From Gammaproteobacteria bacterium (lineage in GTDB: Bacteria > Pseudomonadota > Gammaproteobacteria > Pseudomonadales > Cellvibrionaceae): a DNA stretch of 64,000 nt. The DNA is taken from NCBI GenBank assembly GCA_004173475.1, contig SEBU01000003.1, positions 434,001-498,000 on the forward strand. Reading direction: 5' to 3'. The position numbers and the translations under genes were made by a program. The notes under the pieces are model-generated. The model searched no databases and was not told the origin of the DNA. It saw only the letters and a list, made by a program, of their open reading frames with translations. Positions 1 to 9,606 of this stretch are shown piece by piece. How positions within the stretch are numbered: the stretch's first letter is position 1; each line of letters begins with the position of its first letter.

Positions 1-1559
1 TGACCGTTGGTGAAGCGAACCCCGCATTTTTAAAAGCGTTTCGGGAAAGCGATGTATTAAAAAACTTTACTAAAGACATCCTCAACCGAGTCACGGTAAT
101 TCCTTATGACGGTCGGCTGTTTCTCGCTAATACCAGTGAGCGCTACGATGTTATTGATCTGAGCCTTGCTGATTCAGCAGGTCTGTCCAATCCAGGCGGT
201 TTTGCGATTGTAGAAAAATATTCATACACCCAGGAAGCCATGCAGCACTACATGCGCGCGCTTAGCAGCACGGGAGTTTTGTCCGTTACCCTGTGGAATA
301 AAGAAGAACCCCCAAAATCCGTACTGAAATTGTTCGCGACAATGGCAGCAGCAGCACGAGCCAATGGCGATAAAGATATCAGCCAACATTTTTTTGTGGC
401 CTCCAGCTATCTCTCCACGGTAACCGTGCTCTACAAGCGAGACGCGTTCACTCAGGAGGAGCTATCAAAATTACGCCAACATACTTCTTCTATGTCGTTC
501 GATGAAATCTATTCGCCCGGCATCAAAGTCGATACTGTAAAAGCCGATCACGTCTTCAAAGATTTTCATGACAGTATTTATTCTGTAGATTCAAACTCAG
601 CTCAAGCAACTGAATCGATGCCCGAACTTGAAAGCGAACCGGCCGCTGAAGACACACTTAGCGAAGAAAATGCGTTAACTGTTCCGGCCTCCCTACTCAA
701 TCAATTGGCCTGGCAGGCTTTAATTAAGGACGATTGGAAAAACTTCAGTGAGCGCTATCTTTTCGATGTGCGTCCACTCACCAATAATCACCCTTATTTC
801 GCCGCCTATGTTTTCCCCAAGGATCTACCAAAAATTACTGATCGCCTGGAGCTGTTCCAGGATGAATGGGGTTATTTGCTGCTGTGGGCGACGCTTGCAA
901 TTGCGTGTGCAGCCGGTCTGATTCTTATTGCAATACCCGTAATTTTTGGTTGGCGCACCGCCTTCAACCGCTACCCTGGTAAATCGCAAACGATTTTATA
1001 TTTTGCCTGCCTTGGTTTTGGTTACATAACCGTTGAAGTTGGGTTAATTGCACAATTTATCCAGGCACTTTCTAACGCTACTGTTTCCGCATCGGTATTA
1101 ATCACGGGCATGCTGGTTTTTTCTGGAATCGGAAGCTTTGTTTCAGACAGATACGCAGCAAGTGCGCGCACTACCTTACCGAAAATTTTTATATTGATTG
1201 GCGCCCTCTTGATTGGATACAGCTTGGTACTTAATCCAATCCTCAACGCAATTGGCGGCCTGCCATACCCGCTACGTTTGCTACTCTGTTTCGCTTTAAT
1301 AGCGCCGCCGGCATTTTTAATGGGCTTCCCTATGGCAACGGGGATGGGTGTTCTAACGCGACTAACGAAAGAGCATATGTTTCTGTGGGCATGGGGCGTG
1401 AACGGATGTTTTTCAGTGATAGGAGCCGCGCTTGTGCCTATAATCGCAACATCATTTGGCTTGGCCGCCGTTATAGCTACAGCAGGTGCAGTGTATCTCC
1501 TCGCTATACCCGCGTTTTTCGGCGTGTTGAAACCTATTGTCAACGAGACAAACATATAG
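1..1559 (+). CDS. Spermidine/spermine synthase-like membrane protein (3' part)
   Basis: The reading frame is open from base 3, so the gene starts before the window; the ATG at 240 lies inside the coding frame and is not the start. The visible N-terminal part reads like the end of a spermidine-synthase Rossmann domain (YDVIDLSL, then GGFAIVEKYSYT and a VLSVTLWN strand). The C-terminal half, from roughly base 870, holds about seven hydrophobic segments. This soluble SpeE-like domain fused to a polytopic membrane region is known as a family in proteobacteria, but its substrate is not established. The downstream hydrolase follows within about 10 bases and is probably co-transcribed. The product name is family level only. 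Confidence 0.7.
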   Translation, partial: TVGEANPAFLKAFRESDVLKNFTKDILNRVTVIPYDGRLFLANTSERYDVIDLSLADSAGLSNPGGFAIVEKYSYTQEAMQHYMRALSSTGVLSVTLWNKEEPPKSVLKLFATMAAAARANGDKDISQHFFVASSYLSTVTVLYKRDAFTQEELSKLRQHTSSMSFDEIYSPGIKVDTVKADHVFKDFHDSIYSVDSNSAQATESMPELESEPAAEDTLSEENALTVPASLLNQLAWQALIKDDWKNFSERYLFDVRPLTNNHPYFAAYVFPKDLPKITDRLELFQDEWGYLLLWATLAIACAAGLILIAIPVIFGWRTAFNRYPGKSQTILYFACLGFGYITVEVGLIAQFIQALSNATVSASVLITGMLVFSGIGSFVSDRYAASARTTLPKIFILIGALLIGYSLVLNPILNAIGGLPYPLRLLLCFALIAPPAFLMGFPMATGMGVLTRLTKEHMFLWAWGVNGCFSVIGAALVPIIATSFGLAAVIATAGAVYLLAIPAFFGVLKPIVNETNI

Positions 1560-1569
1560 GATTTTGAGA

Positions 1570-2505
1570 GTGAGATATAAACTGTCGCATTACCTTGCTA
1601 CATTTTTATTTTTCGTTTGCCTGAACGCATCCGCGCTTGCGCAAACAACTCTCATCAAATTCCAACACACTCCTTTCCCTTACCAAGAATCAACTAACTC
1701 GGAAAAACCTTTTTTTGATGTCACTGAACAAGGTCGACGCGGTCATAAAAGTTCGCGCGCAGGAATTTATTGGGAGGACGAAACTTACAGTGATAATCGT
1801 GTGCTCATTTCAATTCCCTCGCAATTCCGCCCGACAAAATCTGCACTTATAATCGTTTACCTCCACGGCAATATGGCAACACTCGAGCGAGATGTGCGCG
1901 ACCGTCAACAAATTCCCTCTCAGCTCAGTGAATCAGGATTAAACGCTATTTTGGTAGCCCCGCAGTTTGCGCTTGATGCCTTGGACTCAAGCCCGGGGCA
2001 CTTTGCCGACCCAAATTATTTTAAGAAATTCTTGAATGAAGTCGCCGTTAGAGTTGGTCAGTCGAAAAAAAATCGTGCCTATGCAGCATCATTAAAACAA
2101 GCAAAAGTGATTGTTGTTGCCTATAGCGGCGGCTATCAAGCTGCCGCGGCCATATTGGAAAATGGAGGAGCAAACAATCGTATAGCGGGAGTAATATTGT
2201 TAGATGCGCTTTATGGCCGCGAGCAAACATTTGCAAATCTATTTACAACTAACCCTGGAAGTTTTTTGCTAAGCAGTTTCACTGAAGCTGCTCGCACCCC
2301 CAACGAAAACTTAAAGGCGATCCTGCAAACTAACAGTAAAAATTATACTGAAGCCCTGCCTGAAAAAATTGTGCCTGGAAATATAAGTTTTATTTCTCTT
2401 GGCCCAGACGTTGATCACTACACCTTATTGGAAGGTAGTTGGATTGACAAACCTCTAACGGATATTTTGCGACGAATTGAGCTTCGTAAAAAAATAAGCT
2501 TCTGA
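1570..2505 (+). CDS. Secreted alpha/beta-hydrolase-like protein
   Basis: I place the start at the GTG at 1570, because it gives a normal signal peptide (VRYKLSHYLATFLFFVCLNA, cleavage after ALA near residue 24) and has AGGA eight bases upstream. An in-frame ATG at 1537 would overlap the previous gene and spoil the signal. The mature protein has an alpha/beta-hydrolase pattern: an HG oxyanion turn at residues 99-100, a nucleophile elbow AYSGGY (Ser186), an Asp in LLDALYG and a His in DHYTLLEG. It is presumably periplasmic or secreted. Substrate unknown; an esterase or a catalytically weak relative are both possible. It converges on the next gene with only two bases between stops. Confidence 0.65.
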   Translation: MRYKLSHYLATFLFFVCLNASALAQTTLIKFQHTPFPYQESTNSEKPFFDVTEQGRRGHKSSRAGIYWEDETYSDNRVLISIPSQFRPTKSALIIVYLHGNMATLERDVRDRQQIPSQLSESGLNAILVAPQFALDALDSSPGHFADPNYFKKFLNEVAVRVGQSKKNRAYAASLKQAKVIVVAYSGGYQAAAAILENGGANNRIAGVILLDALYGREQTFANLFTTNPGSFLLSSFTEAARTPNENLKAILQTNSKNYTEALPEKIVPGNISFISLGPDVDHYTLLEGSWIDKPLTDILRRIELRKKISF

Positions 2506-2507
2506 GG

Positions 2508-3443
2508 TTACATAATCAGCATATTGTTGACGGCTATTATTATTTGGGCAGGTGACACTACTGGAGGATATCGCTCACTAGCTCTTTTCATCACATCATG
2601 TCCAAATTTTTTATATATATTTATATCTAATTGCGAGTTGGCAGAAACGGCCTTAAGACAATCGAACCTGCCAACTTGTTGCCATATAAAAGGTGTAACA
2701 GCTATCACCTGAGGGTCATCAAGCGCTATCTGATTATAGATTCTTGCCTCCTTTTCAACACCGGCTTGGTAATAAACTGCCGTCACAACTGAATCATAAT
2801 AATAACCTGCTTGAGGGACCAAAATAATACGTTGCCACGGTCGTACTTGCGATTTGAATCTCGCCCAAAAAGAACCCGCAGGAGTAGACTCTGTGGGTGA
2901 AATCTTTCCATTTGTATAGTAATCAAACCCAACCCAATCAAACATACCTGTACCTAAATCTCCACCCGCTCCAGATGCGATTGACGCAGTGGGTATACTA
3001 GGAAAGTTTGCCTTAAGTGCGTTTATTGCAGCTTGCAATTCCCAAACTGAAAGACCAACCCGACCAGGCTCGTCTGCAACATAAAATGCAGCTAGATTAT
3101 TTGTATAACTTCCAAGTCGAGTTTTGTAATGATCCCATCTCGCTTGGTAATCCTGTCTAAGTCGCTGGGAATCATCACCGTCATTAGGATCTTCGTCTTC
3201 AAAAAAAACTTGAGTAACGTCAACCATTATTTTCATATTATGGTTGATGACGTATTGATACGTATCAGCAAACTGATCAGCATGCAGATATTGATGAGTT
3301 AAATTGGAATGATCTTCTATTTCTGAAACATAATTCCCAGATAAGTAATACCCATAATATCGGACGCCTATTCCTGAAAGATCTGAGTTAGCGCAAGTTA
3401 CAAAAGGATAAAAATAAAGAGCAAAAAAAGAATCGAGACACAT
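2508..3443 (-). CDS. Putative TIM-barrel glycoside-hydrolase-like secreted protein
   Basis: I do not recognise the family. The 311-residue product has a barrel-like run: GVRYYGYYLSG at the start of the mature part, IMVDVTQVF, AAFYVADEPG (a DEP motif typical of the acid/base strand in TIM-barrel glycosidases), FDWVGFDYYT and IILVPQAGYY. This suggests a glycosidase-like enzyme, but the substrate cannot be read. The ATG at 3443 gives only a poor signal sequence. An ATG at 3450 in another frame has a better-placed AGGGA and encodes a classic signal (MKHVSRFFFCSLFLSF) that runs into a stop; the two frames would join if the 7-T tract were one base shorter. The gene looks AT-rich compared with its neighbours. 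Confidence 0.6.
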   Translation of the reverse strand: MCLDSFFALYFYPFVTCANSDLSGIGVRYYGYYLSGNYVSEIEDHSNLTHQYLHADQFADTYQYVINHNMKIMVDVTQVFFEDEDPNDGDDSQRLRQDYQARWDHYKTRLGSYTNNLAAFYVADEPGRVGLSVWELQAAINALKANFPSIPTASIASGAGGDLGTGMFDWVGFDYYTNGKISPTESTPAGSFWARFKSQVRPWQRIILVPQAGYYYDSVVTAVYYQAGVEKEARIYNQIALDDPQVIAVTPFIWQQVGRFDCLKAVSANSQLDINIYKKFGHDVMKRASERYPPVVSPAQIIIAVNNMLIM

Positions 3444-3546
3444 GTTTCATTTATTTTCCCTAGCATAAATTGTGTACAGTAGCGCAACATGTACGTCTTA
3501 AAAACAGAACTTATTTCGAAGAAAAATGAAAAAGCGAGACCAATAT

Positions 3547-3873
3547 CTAATTCACAACAATAGCACTTATATCTTCAGCATCACCATGCGTTGTACACGT
3601 GCTTTTACCACTTACCGTTATTGTTAAATTCGCTGCTTTGGCAGCCAATATTGTTGAAAATATATTTTTTCCCTGCTGAGTGGATGTGGAGATAGCATAT
3701 CTTCCAGTAACTGCGCAAGAAGCAAAGCCGGGTTGCGCTGAGATCATACTAAATAATATGAAATCATTGTAGCCATGCACATATAAAAGATTCACTTTCC
3801 CTGTAGTTTCACCAGCGAAAACACTGCCTGAAAAAAAACAGGACAATACAAATATAATATTTCTGATTTTCAT
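3547..3873 (-). CDS. Small secreted protein with one predicted disulfide
   Basis: The product has 108 residues, with a strong Shine-Dalgarno (AAGGAG, seven bases before ATG) and a clear signal peptide ending at SVFAGE. The mature chain has two cysteines (in FASCAVTG and STCTTHGD), so one disulfide is likely, and an alternating hydrophobic pattern suggests a small beta-rich fold. The layout (GKV near the N-terminus, a Cys-containing central strand, GK-x-I in the middle, and C-x(3)-GDAE near the end) resembles a loose group of uncharacterised small secreted proteobacterial proteins. No function can be given. It lies next to the TIM-barrel gene in the same orientation and shares its AT-rich look. 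Confidence 0.7.
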   Translation of the reverse strand: MKIRNIIFVLSCFFSGSVFAGETTGKVNLLYVHGYNDFILFSMISAQPGFASCAVTGRYAISTSTQQGKNIFSTILAAKAANLTITVSGKSTCTTHGDAEDISAIVVN

Positions 3874-4101
3874 GATCGCTCCTTAATAAAAGATATAGTT
3901 AATTCAGTTTTACAGTTACCATCATGAATATTAGCAAAAAATAATTGAATTTAATAGGACACAAGACCAATCATAAAAAAATTTATGATTCCAACTGTCG
4001 ATTTAGCTTTACTTTTTATTGCTTAATCCCAGCAACTAGTTTGCAGTTTTTGGACGCGTATTTAATAGCTATCAACGATTCTAATTTTACGAGTTATAAA
4101 T

Positions 4102-5235
4102 TTAAGAAAAAAAACGTTTTATCGCCTCAGCTTCGACTAACGCATCCTGACGACCGAGCTCCATTAACTCGGTGATGAATTCTGTTGAGAATAATAAATA
4201 ACTTGCTGCGGTTGCGCCGCCGCCTTTTGCGGTAGCACCTATTGCGCGTAGGAAAAATCGCAAACTTTCAGGAAGATAACGAACATTTCTACCTGCGATA
4301 ACATCCAGCGGGCTGGAGGGAGAAATCACCATATTTTCAACGGCACGCAAATGTAGGCCCGAAGTTTTTTTTGTTTCTTCGGGAATTAATTTAACCATTT
4401 TATTAATGAGTTCCATATGCTCCAAATCACCTTCCAGTGAATCTACAAATGCACTATTTAATAAATGACCAACAATTTGACCCATCGACGGTGAATGTTT
4501 TGCGGGCAAACGTTTATTGGGTTTTGCAGAAGATCTATTTCCGCTCACACCCACCACGAAAAGCGATTCAGCACCCAAATGCAACGCGGGGCTGATGGGC
4601 GCCAACTGTCGCAACGCACCATCGCCAAAATATTCGCGATCAATTCTTACTGCCGGAAAAATAGTTGGTATAGCGGATGATGCTAATAAATGTTCAAGTC
4701 GTAATTGGGTTGGAACACCAGCTCGCCTGTAGCGAGTCCAACCACTTATACTTTCATGGCCCTGGAAAAAACTGACGGTGTGTCCTGATGTGTAACCCAT
4801 CGCAGAAACAGATACTGCCAAGAGTTTTCCGCTGGCAATGGACTGACTAATATTTTGAAACGGAATGCGAGAACCCAACAAATCCCAAAGCGGAGAATTA
4901 TCGAGTAGTGATAAAGGTTTTTTTCTTCCAATCCCTTGATTGAACAGGGATAGCCCTAAAAAACCCAACCCTTTGAAGATATCCCACCATGCGTGCAGAT
5001 AAACATCGCCGACGGTAAGGTTGCGCCACATATTTGCTAAAGCTTGCACCGAGTCTTTAAAATTTCCGGGATGCGCTGCAAGCGCAAGCGCGTTGATAGC
5101 ACCGGCAGAGGTTCCACAAATAATGGGGAAAGGATATTTTTCGTCGTCAGGAAGAATTTCTGCCAAGGCTTGCAATACACCCACCTGATAGGCTGCGCGC
5201 GCACCACCGCCAGATAATATCAAGGCTCGCTTCAT
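4102..5235 (-). CDS. Patatin-like phospholipase
   Basis: This is a 377-residue patatin-family serine hydrolase. The oxyanion loop SGGGARAAYQ is at residues 8-17, the nucleophile elbow GTSAG at 41-45 (Ser43), and the dyad aspartate in FGDGA at 203-207, so the catalytic Ser-Asp dyad is complete. There is no signal peptide, so it is presumably cytosolic or loosely membrane-bound, acting on phospholipid or lysophospholipid. The start is the ATG at 5235; the longer reading from TTG at 5244 adds three residues without benefit. It lies upstream of no obvious partner, but fadD and an acyl-CoA dehydrogenase follow on the same strand, so released fatty acids could be activated and oxidised nearby. That link is inference. 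Confidence 0.9.
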   Translation of the reverse strand: MKRALILSGGGARAAYQVGVLQALAEILPDDEKYPFPIICGTSAGAINALALAAHPGNFKDSVQALANMWRNLTVGDVYLHAWWDIFKGLGFLGLSLFNQGIGRKKPLSLLDNSPLWDLLGSRIPFQNISQSIASGKLLAVSVSAMGYTSGHTVSFFQGHESISGWTRYRRAGVPTQLRLEHLLASSAIPTIFPAVRIDREYFGDGALRQLAPISPALHLGAESLFVVGVSGNRSSAKPNKRLPAKHSPSMGQIVGHLLNSAFVDSLEGDLEHMELINKMVKLIPEETKKTSGLHLRAVENMVISPSSPLDVIAGRNVRYLPESLRFFLRAIGATAKGGGATAASYLLFSTEFITELMELGRQDALVEAEAIKRFFS

Positions 5236-5314
5236 AAACCGCAACTATCTTTTTTCATCGCCCCGCCTTTCATTAACCATATTTACAAGCAATTTTTTAA
5301 TAAAGAAAATTTTT

Positions 5315-5328
5315 ATAAGTTAACTTAT
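5315..5328. repeat. 14-bp perfect palindrome over the fadD stop
   Basis: ATAAGTTAACTTAT is a perfect palindrome that touches the stop codon of the acyl-CoA ligase. On the minus strand it is followed by an A/T-rich stretch with several T residues, so it may act as a weak, AT-rich termination hairpin for fadD. It is too AT-rich to be sure. Confidence 0.3.
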
Positions 5329-6953
5329 TAAGAAATCTTGCTTATTTCTTTATCGCGCAATTCACGGCGCAGTACTTTACCTACATTACTTTTAGGTAAC
5401 TCTTTGCAGAATTCAACCTGGTGCGGAACTTTATAAGCTGTTAATTTCGTTTTAGCAAAATCACGAACTGTTTTCATATCAAGTTCCGGATTTGACGAGA
5501 CTACGAATGCTTTTACAATTTCGCTGCCTTCTTTATCCGGAACCCCGATCACTGCCGCTTCTACAATATCCGGATGGCTGCTTAGAACATCTTCAACTTC
5601 GTTCGGGTAAACTTTAAAACCGGACACGTTAATCATGTCTTTTTTACGATCAACAATTTTAATAAAACCATCAGCCGAAATTACCGCCATATCACCGCTT
5701 TTAAACCAACCTTCGCTATCAATAACTTCCGCAGTTGCGTCTTGGCGCTGCCAATATCCTTTCATAACTTGCGGACCGCGAATACATAACTCACCCGCTT
5801 CACCTGGCGGCAAAGATTTTCCATTTTCATCTATGATCTTACATTCTGTTTCGGGCAGTGCATGCCCGACGGTGCCATATTGCAACAAATTTATTTGATT
5901 GCTGCACACCACGGGCGAGGTTTCTGTTAAACCGTAACCCTCAGTAATGGGTGCATTTGTTAAGGTTTTCCACTTGTTAGCAGTTTCTGCAACGAGAGCC
6001 ATACCGCCCGATGAAGTTAGACGCAATTTACTAAAATCGAGCGTATTAAATTCTGGATTTCGCAGCAACGCATTGAATAACGTATTCAAACCTACAAATA
6101 AGGTGAATGGATATTTTTTCAAAGTTTCTACAAATCCGGGAATATCCCGAGGATTTGGAATCAAAATGTTATGGTTGCCCAAGGAAACCGCAGAAGTGCA
6201 GTGAAGCGTAAACGAGTAGATATGGTAAAGCGGCAAAGGTGCGACATAAACTTCTTCATTTTTACGGAAAGCATCCACCATATGTGCATTCAGTTGTTCC
6301 ATGTTTGCAACTAAATTGCGATGCGACAACATAGCACCTTTGGCGACACCCGTTGTTCCACCGGTATATTGAAGTACAGCTACGTCTTCCGGATCAATAG
6401 CAACTTGTTGCCATGGTTTTGTTGCCATATTTAAGGCGCGGTTAAATTTTATCTGGTTCGGAAAACTAAATTGTGGCACCAATTTTTTTACATATTTTAC
6501 TACGCAGTTAATGATCAATCTTTTCACTGGCGGATGAATATCGGCTAGCTCGGTGACAATCACTTGCTCAACGCCGGTGTCCTTAATAATAGCGGATGCA
6601 TTCTTTGCGATATTTGCCAAAACTACGAGCGCTTTAGCGCCTGAGTCGTTGAGCTGATGTTGAATTTCGTGAGCGGTATATAGTGGATTAGTATTCACCA
6701 CCACCATACCAGCACGCATCGCGCCAAACACGGCAATAGGATATTGCAAAATATTTGGTAACTGAATAGCAATGCGATCGCCAGGCTTTAGCGCGGTGTG
6801 TCGTTGCAAGTAAGCCGCAAATTTACCGCTGAGGTTATCTAACTCACGAAAACTAATCGTATGATCCATGCAAGTAAACGCAGGGCTGGCCGAAAATTCC
6901 TGACACGACTTTGCAAACACGTCTGGAATTGTACGGTGATAATTCAACGGCAT
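5328..6953 (-). CDS. fadD: Long-chain fatty acid-CoA ligase
   Basis: This 541-residue adenylate-forming enzyme activates fatty acids to acyl-CoA via acyl-AMP. Motifs are complete: P-loop YTGGTTGVAKG at 196-206, GYGLTE at 339-344, GWFKSGD at 415-421, the hinge DRKKDMINVSG at 435-445, and the C-terminal catalytic Lys in NVGKVLRRE. Length and motif spacing fit proteobacterial FadD. The AGGAG before the ATG at 6953 is well placed. The acyl-CoA dehydrogenase gene lies 54 bases upstream on the same strand, so the two may form a beta-oxidation operon. The exact chain-length preference cannot be read from sequence. Confidence 0.93.
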   Translation of the reverse strand: MPLNYHRTIPDVFAKSCQEFSASPAFTCMDHTISFRELDNLSGKFAAYLQRHTALKPGDRIAIQLPNILQYPIAVFGAMRAGMVVVNTNPLYTAHEIQHQLNDSGAKALVVLANIAKNASAIIKDTGVEQVIVTELADIHPPVKRLIINCVVKYVKKLVPQFSFPNQIKFNRALNMATKPWQQVAIDPEDVAVLQYTGGTTGVAKGAMLSHRNLVANMEQLNAHMVDAFRKNEEVYVAPLPLYHIYSFTLHCTSAVSLGNHNILIPNPRDIPGFVETLKKYPFTLFVGLNTLFNALLRNPEFNTLDFSKLRLTSSGGMALVAETANKWKTLTNAPITEGYGLTETSPVVCSNQINLLQYGTVGHALPETECKIIDENGKSLPPGEAGELCIRGPQVMKGYWQRQDATAEVIDSEGWFKSGDMAVISADGFIKIVDRKKDMINVSGFKVYPNEVEDVLSSHPDIVEAAVIGVPDKEGSEIVKAFVVSSNPELDMKTVRDFAKTKLTAYKVPHQVEFCKELPKSNVGKVLRRELRDKEISKIS

Positions 6954-7007
6954 TATTAACTCCTGCTCTTTCTTATTGGCTATTTTAGAAATGTAATTAA
7001 ATTTAAA

Positions 7008-8804
7008 TTACGAAAATGAAAAGTGGTCAACGGGCAGATCCATCATATTTGGCGCACCGGAATTCATGCTGGCAATGAGTGAAAAAGTTCTCGGTAAAAT
7101 TCTCTCAAAATAAAAACGCGCAGTTTCTAATTTTGCGCGATAAAAATCTTGCTCCGGTGTACCTGCCGCAAGTGCCTGAACAGCAGTTTTGGCTGCTCGT
7201 GCCCACATATATCCCATAAAGAGGTAACCGCAGTACATTAAATAATCTACTGACGCTGCACCCACTTCATCAGCATTCTCCAATGCGCGCTCGCCAATAC
7301 GAGCAGTTGTTGCTAACCATTCAGAATGTAGTCTAGCCAAAGTTTTAACGTAGGGCGACAATTCTGGAATGTTTGCGGATTCGTTACAGTAAGTTAGAAC
7401 GCAATCCGCAAAACCTTCCAATAGACTGCCGTTAGACAATAAAATTTTTCGGCCCAACAAGTCCAGCGCTTGTACACCTGTTGTGCCTTCGTAAAGTGAA
7501 GCAATCCGACAATCGCGCACATTTTGTTCAACTCCCCACTCTTTGATGTAGCCGTGCCCACCAAAACATTGCAGCGCCAAGTTAGCAGACTCAAACCCAA
7601 CCTCCGTCATAAAACCTTTCGCGATAGGCGTTATCAGACTCAACATGTCTTGAGCGGCTTGGCGCTTAACGGCTGATTGCGCGTGCTCAACTATGTCAAA
7701 ACGCTTGGCAGCAAAATACGCCATCATTCGCATGCCTTCGGACAAAGCTTTTTGAGTAATGAGCATGCGACGCACGTCAGGATGAACAATGATGGGATCA
7801 GCAGAATCCAAAGCTGATTTCGTTCCTGTGAGCGAACGCCCTTGCAATCGTTGCCGACTGTATTGCAACGACTTTTGAAAACCTACTTCTGCATGTGCAA
7901 GCCCTTGCAGGCCTGTACCGAGCCGCGCAAGATTCATAAACGTAAACATCAGTTGCAAGCCTTTGTTAGGCTCACCCAATAAAGTGCCTATGGCTCCATC
8001 AAAATTTAAAACGCAGGTTGCATTACCGTGAATGCCCATCTTGTGTTCGAGTGAACCACAATTAACATTATTTCGTTCTCCCAAAGAACCGTCGCGGTTT
8101 ACATTTATTTTGGGAACAATAAAGAGTGATGTCCCACGAGTACCGGGCGGCGCGTCTGGCAGGCGGGCAAGCACTATATGGACAATATTTTCAGCCAGAT
8201 CATGGTCTCCGGATGAAATAAAAATCTTGGTCCCGTTAAGTTTATAACACCCGTCTTCCAAGGGCGTTGCTTTGGTTTTTAACAACCCGAGATCAGTACC
8301 ACAATGGGCCTCCGTCAGGCACATGGTTCCAGTCCAGCGCCCTGAAATCAGTGAGGGTAGATAGGTTTGCTTTTGTGTGTCAGACCCGTGCGATTCAATG
8401 GTATGCATGGCGCCTTGCGATAAGCCCGGGTACATCGTCCAGGCATAATTTGCCGACGCATTCATTTCGTTTATCACACACCCAAGTGATTGCAATAATC
8501 CTTGGCCGCCGAAATCGACTGAACGACTTAACGATGGCCAACCGGCATCGCAATATTGGGCATAAGCAGCTTTAAACCCGCTGGGCGTGCGAACCTCACC
8601 ATCTTCGAGACGGCAACCTTCACTGTCACCTACAGCGGATAGAGGCGCGATAACTTGTTCGCAAAAGCGCGCACTTTCCTCAAGCAACGCTAATGTGAGG
8701 CTGCGATCCAGACTTGGACAATATTCTTCGCAGTGCGCTTCGAAATGGAAAACCTCAAACAAGGCGAATTCAATATCGCGTAGAGGTACTTTGAAATGAC
8801 TCAT
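7008..8804 (-). CDS. Acyl-CoA dehydrogenase (large FadE5-like subclass)
   Basis: The enzyme has 598 residues, the size of the long acyl-CoA dehydrogenases with an extra C-terminal domain. It performs FAD-dependent alpha,beta-dehydrogenation of acyl-CoA. Visible features are the acyl-CoA dehydrogenase middle-domain motif GTMCLTEAHCGTDLG, the helical-domain segment ALQCFGGHGYIKEWGVEQ, and the catalytic-base loop SLYEGTTGVQALDLLGRKI. AAAAGG lies about eight bases before the ATG at 8804. The downstream neighbour is the acyl-CoA ligase, which would supply the substrate. It is not the classic E. coli FadE (about 814 residues). Substrate chain length is unknown. Confidence 0.9.
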   Translation of the reverse strand: MSHFKVPLRDIEFALFEVFHFEAHCEEYCPSLDRSLTLALLEESARFCEQVIAPLSAVGDSEGCRLEDGEVRTPSGFKAAYAQYCDAGWPSLSRSVDFGGQGLLQSLGCVINEMNASANYAWTMYPGLSQGAMHTIESHGSDTQKQTYLPSLISGRWTGTMCLTEAHCGTDLGLLKTKATPLEDGCYKLNGTKIFISSGDHDLAENIVHIVLARLPDAPPGTRGTSLFIVPKINVNRDGSLGERNNVNCGSLEHKMGIHGNATCVLNFDGAIGTLLGEPNKGLQLMFTFMNLARLGTGLQGLAHAEVGFQKSLQYSRQRLQGRSLTGTKSALDSADPIIVHPDVRRMLITQKALSEGMRMMAYFAAKRFDIVEHAQSAVKRQAAQDMLSLITPIAKGFMTEVGFESANLALQCFGGHGYIKEWGVEQNVRDCRIASLYEGTTGVQALDLLGRKILLSNGSLLEGFADCVLTYCNESANIPELSPYVKTLARLHSEWLATTARIGERALENADEVGAASVDYLMYCGYLFMGYMWARAAKTAVQALAAGTPEQDFYRAKLETARFYFERILPRTFSLIASMNSGAPNMMDLPVDHFSFS

Positions 8805-9021
8805 CCTTAATTACCTTTTGCGTATTGGGACTGATCCCAGCAATGATGGACAAACCCAATCGACAAGCGTAGGTGTCGAAAAATCCGCTTTGAGTTTGCG
8901 CTTACAAAAACTCGTTTTTATAACGTGTGCAGTCATATTGGCAGAGGATCAGCTTCTGTCAAATGCCTAGCCGGTTATCTGGGCTCTGTGCTCACTTTGC
9001 ATGAATTATTGGTTCGGAATT

Positions 9022-9606
9022 TTAACCCGTATGTATAGGCAGTGAATGTAACAAGCTCAACAATTCGGACGTTACACCGGCGGTAAAGCCCCAGATTTCA
9101 AAGCCTTTGTATACATATGCAGGCATACGCAGACGCGCACCATTGTGTTCAAAAATATCCGTTCTTACTTGCAGTCCTTGACGAAAAGCTGCCAGGGGAA
9201 CAGTGAATAAATCCTGCAATTCATGGTGATTCAGCGTAAAACGACAGTCCGCAGGAATCTTTCCCACGAACGGTTGAACCATTGCACCAGAACGCGTAGC
9301 TCGTGCGGGTAATATGCCCAGAATATCTATCATGCTTGAAGATAAACCAATTTCCTCATGCGTTTCTCGCAAAGCGGTTGCTAGCAGAGAAGAGTCTTGA
9401 AGCTCCCATTTTCCACCGGGAAAACACACTTCCCCTGCATGCTGGTTTAGATGTTTGGCTCGCAGGGTATAAATCACCTGGGGCGAAACTTCGTCAGTAA
9501 TGAGTACTAACACGGCTGCTTGTTGCGGAAAATCTCCTTTAAAAGAATAAGCATCGCCAGCAAATGCCAGAGCTTCCTCGACCGCTTGCCAGAGCAAGCG
9601 ATTCAT
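9022..9606 (-). CDS. Nudix hydrolase, CoA pyrophosphatase-like (NudL/YeaB family)
   Basis: The Nudix box lies at about residues 64-87 (GGKWELQDSSLLATALRE, then THEEIG), preceded by the family pattern LRAKHLNQHAGEVCFPGG typical of the CoA pyrophosphatase subgroup. The likely reaction is hydrolysis of CoA derivatives to a phosphopantetheine and 3',5'-ADP. I use the ATG at 9606, which overlaps the stop of the upstream gene as ATGA and indicates translational coupling; a longer reading from 9630 adds eight residues inside the upstream gene. It is presumably cytosolic. Proximity to fatty-acid activation genes makes a role in CoA turnover plausible, but this is inference. Confidence 0.85.
   Translation of the reverse strand: MNRLLWQAVEEALAFAGDAYSFKGDFPQQAAVLVLITDEVSPQVIYTLRAKHLNQHAGEVCFPGGKWELQDSSLLATALRETHEEIGLSSSMIDILGILPARATRSGAMVQPFVGKIPADCRFTLNHHELQDLFTVPLAAFRQGLQVRTDIFEHNGARLRMPAYVYKGFEIWGFTAGVTSELLSLLHSLPIHTG

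Noticed and set aside
1022-1555. Minus-strand ORF of 177 codons
   Set aside because: Fully antisense to the membrane half of the spermidine-synthase-like gene; residue content is typical of an antisense shadow.
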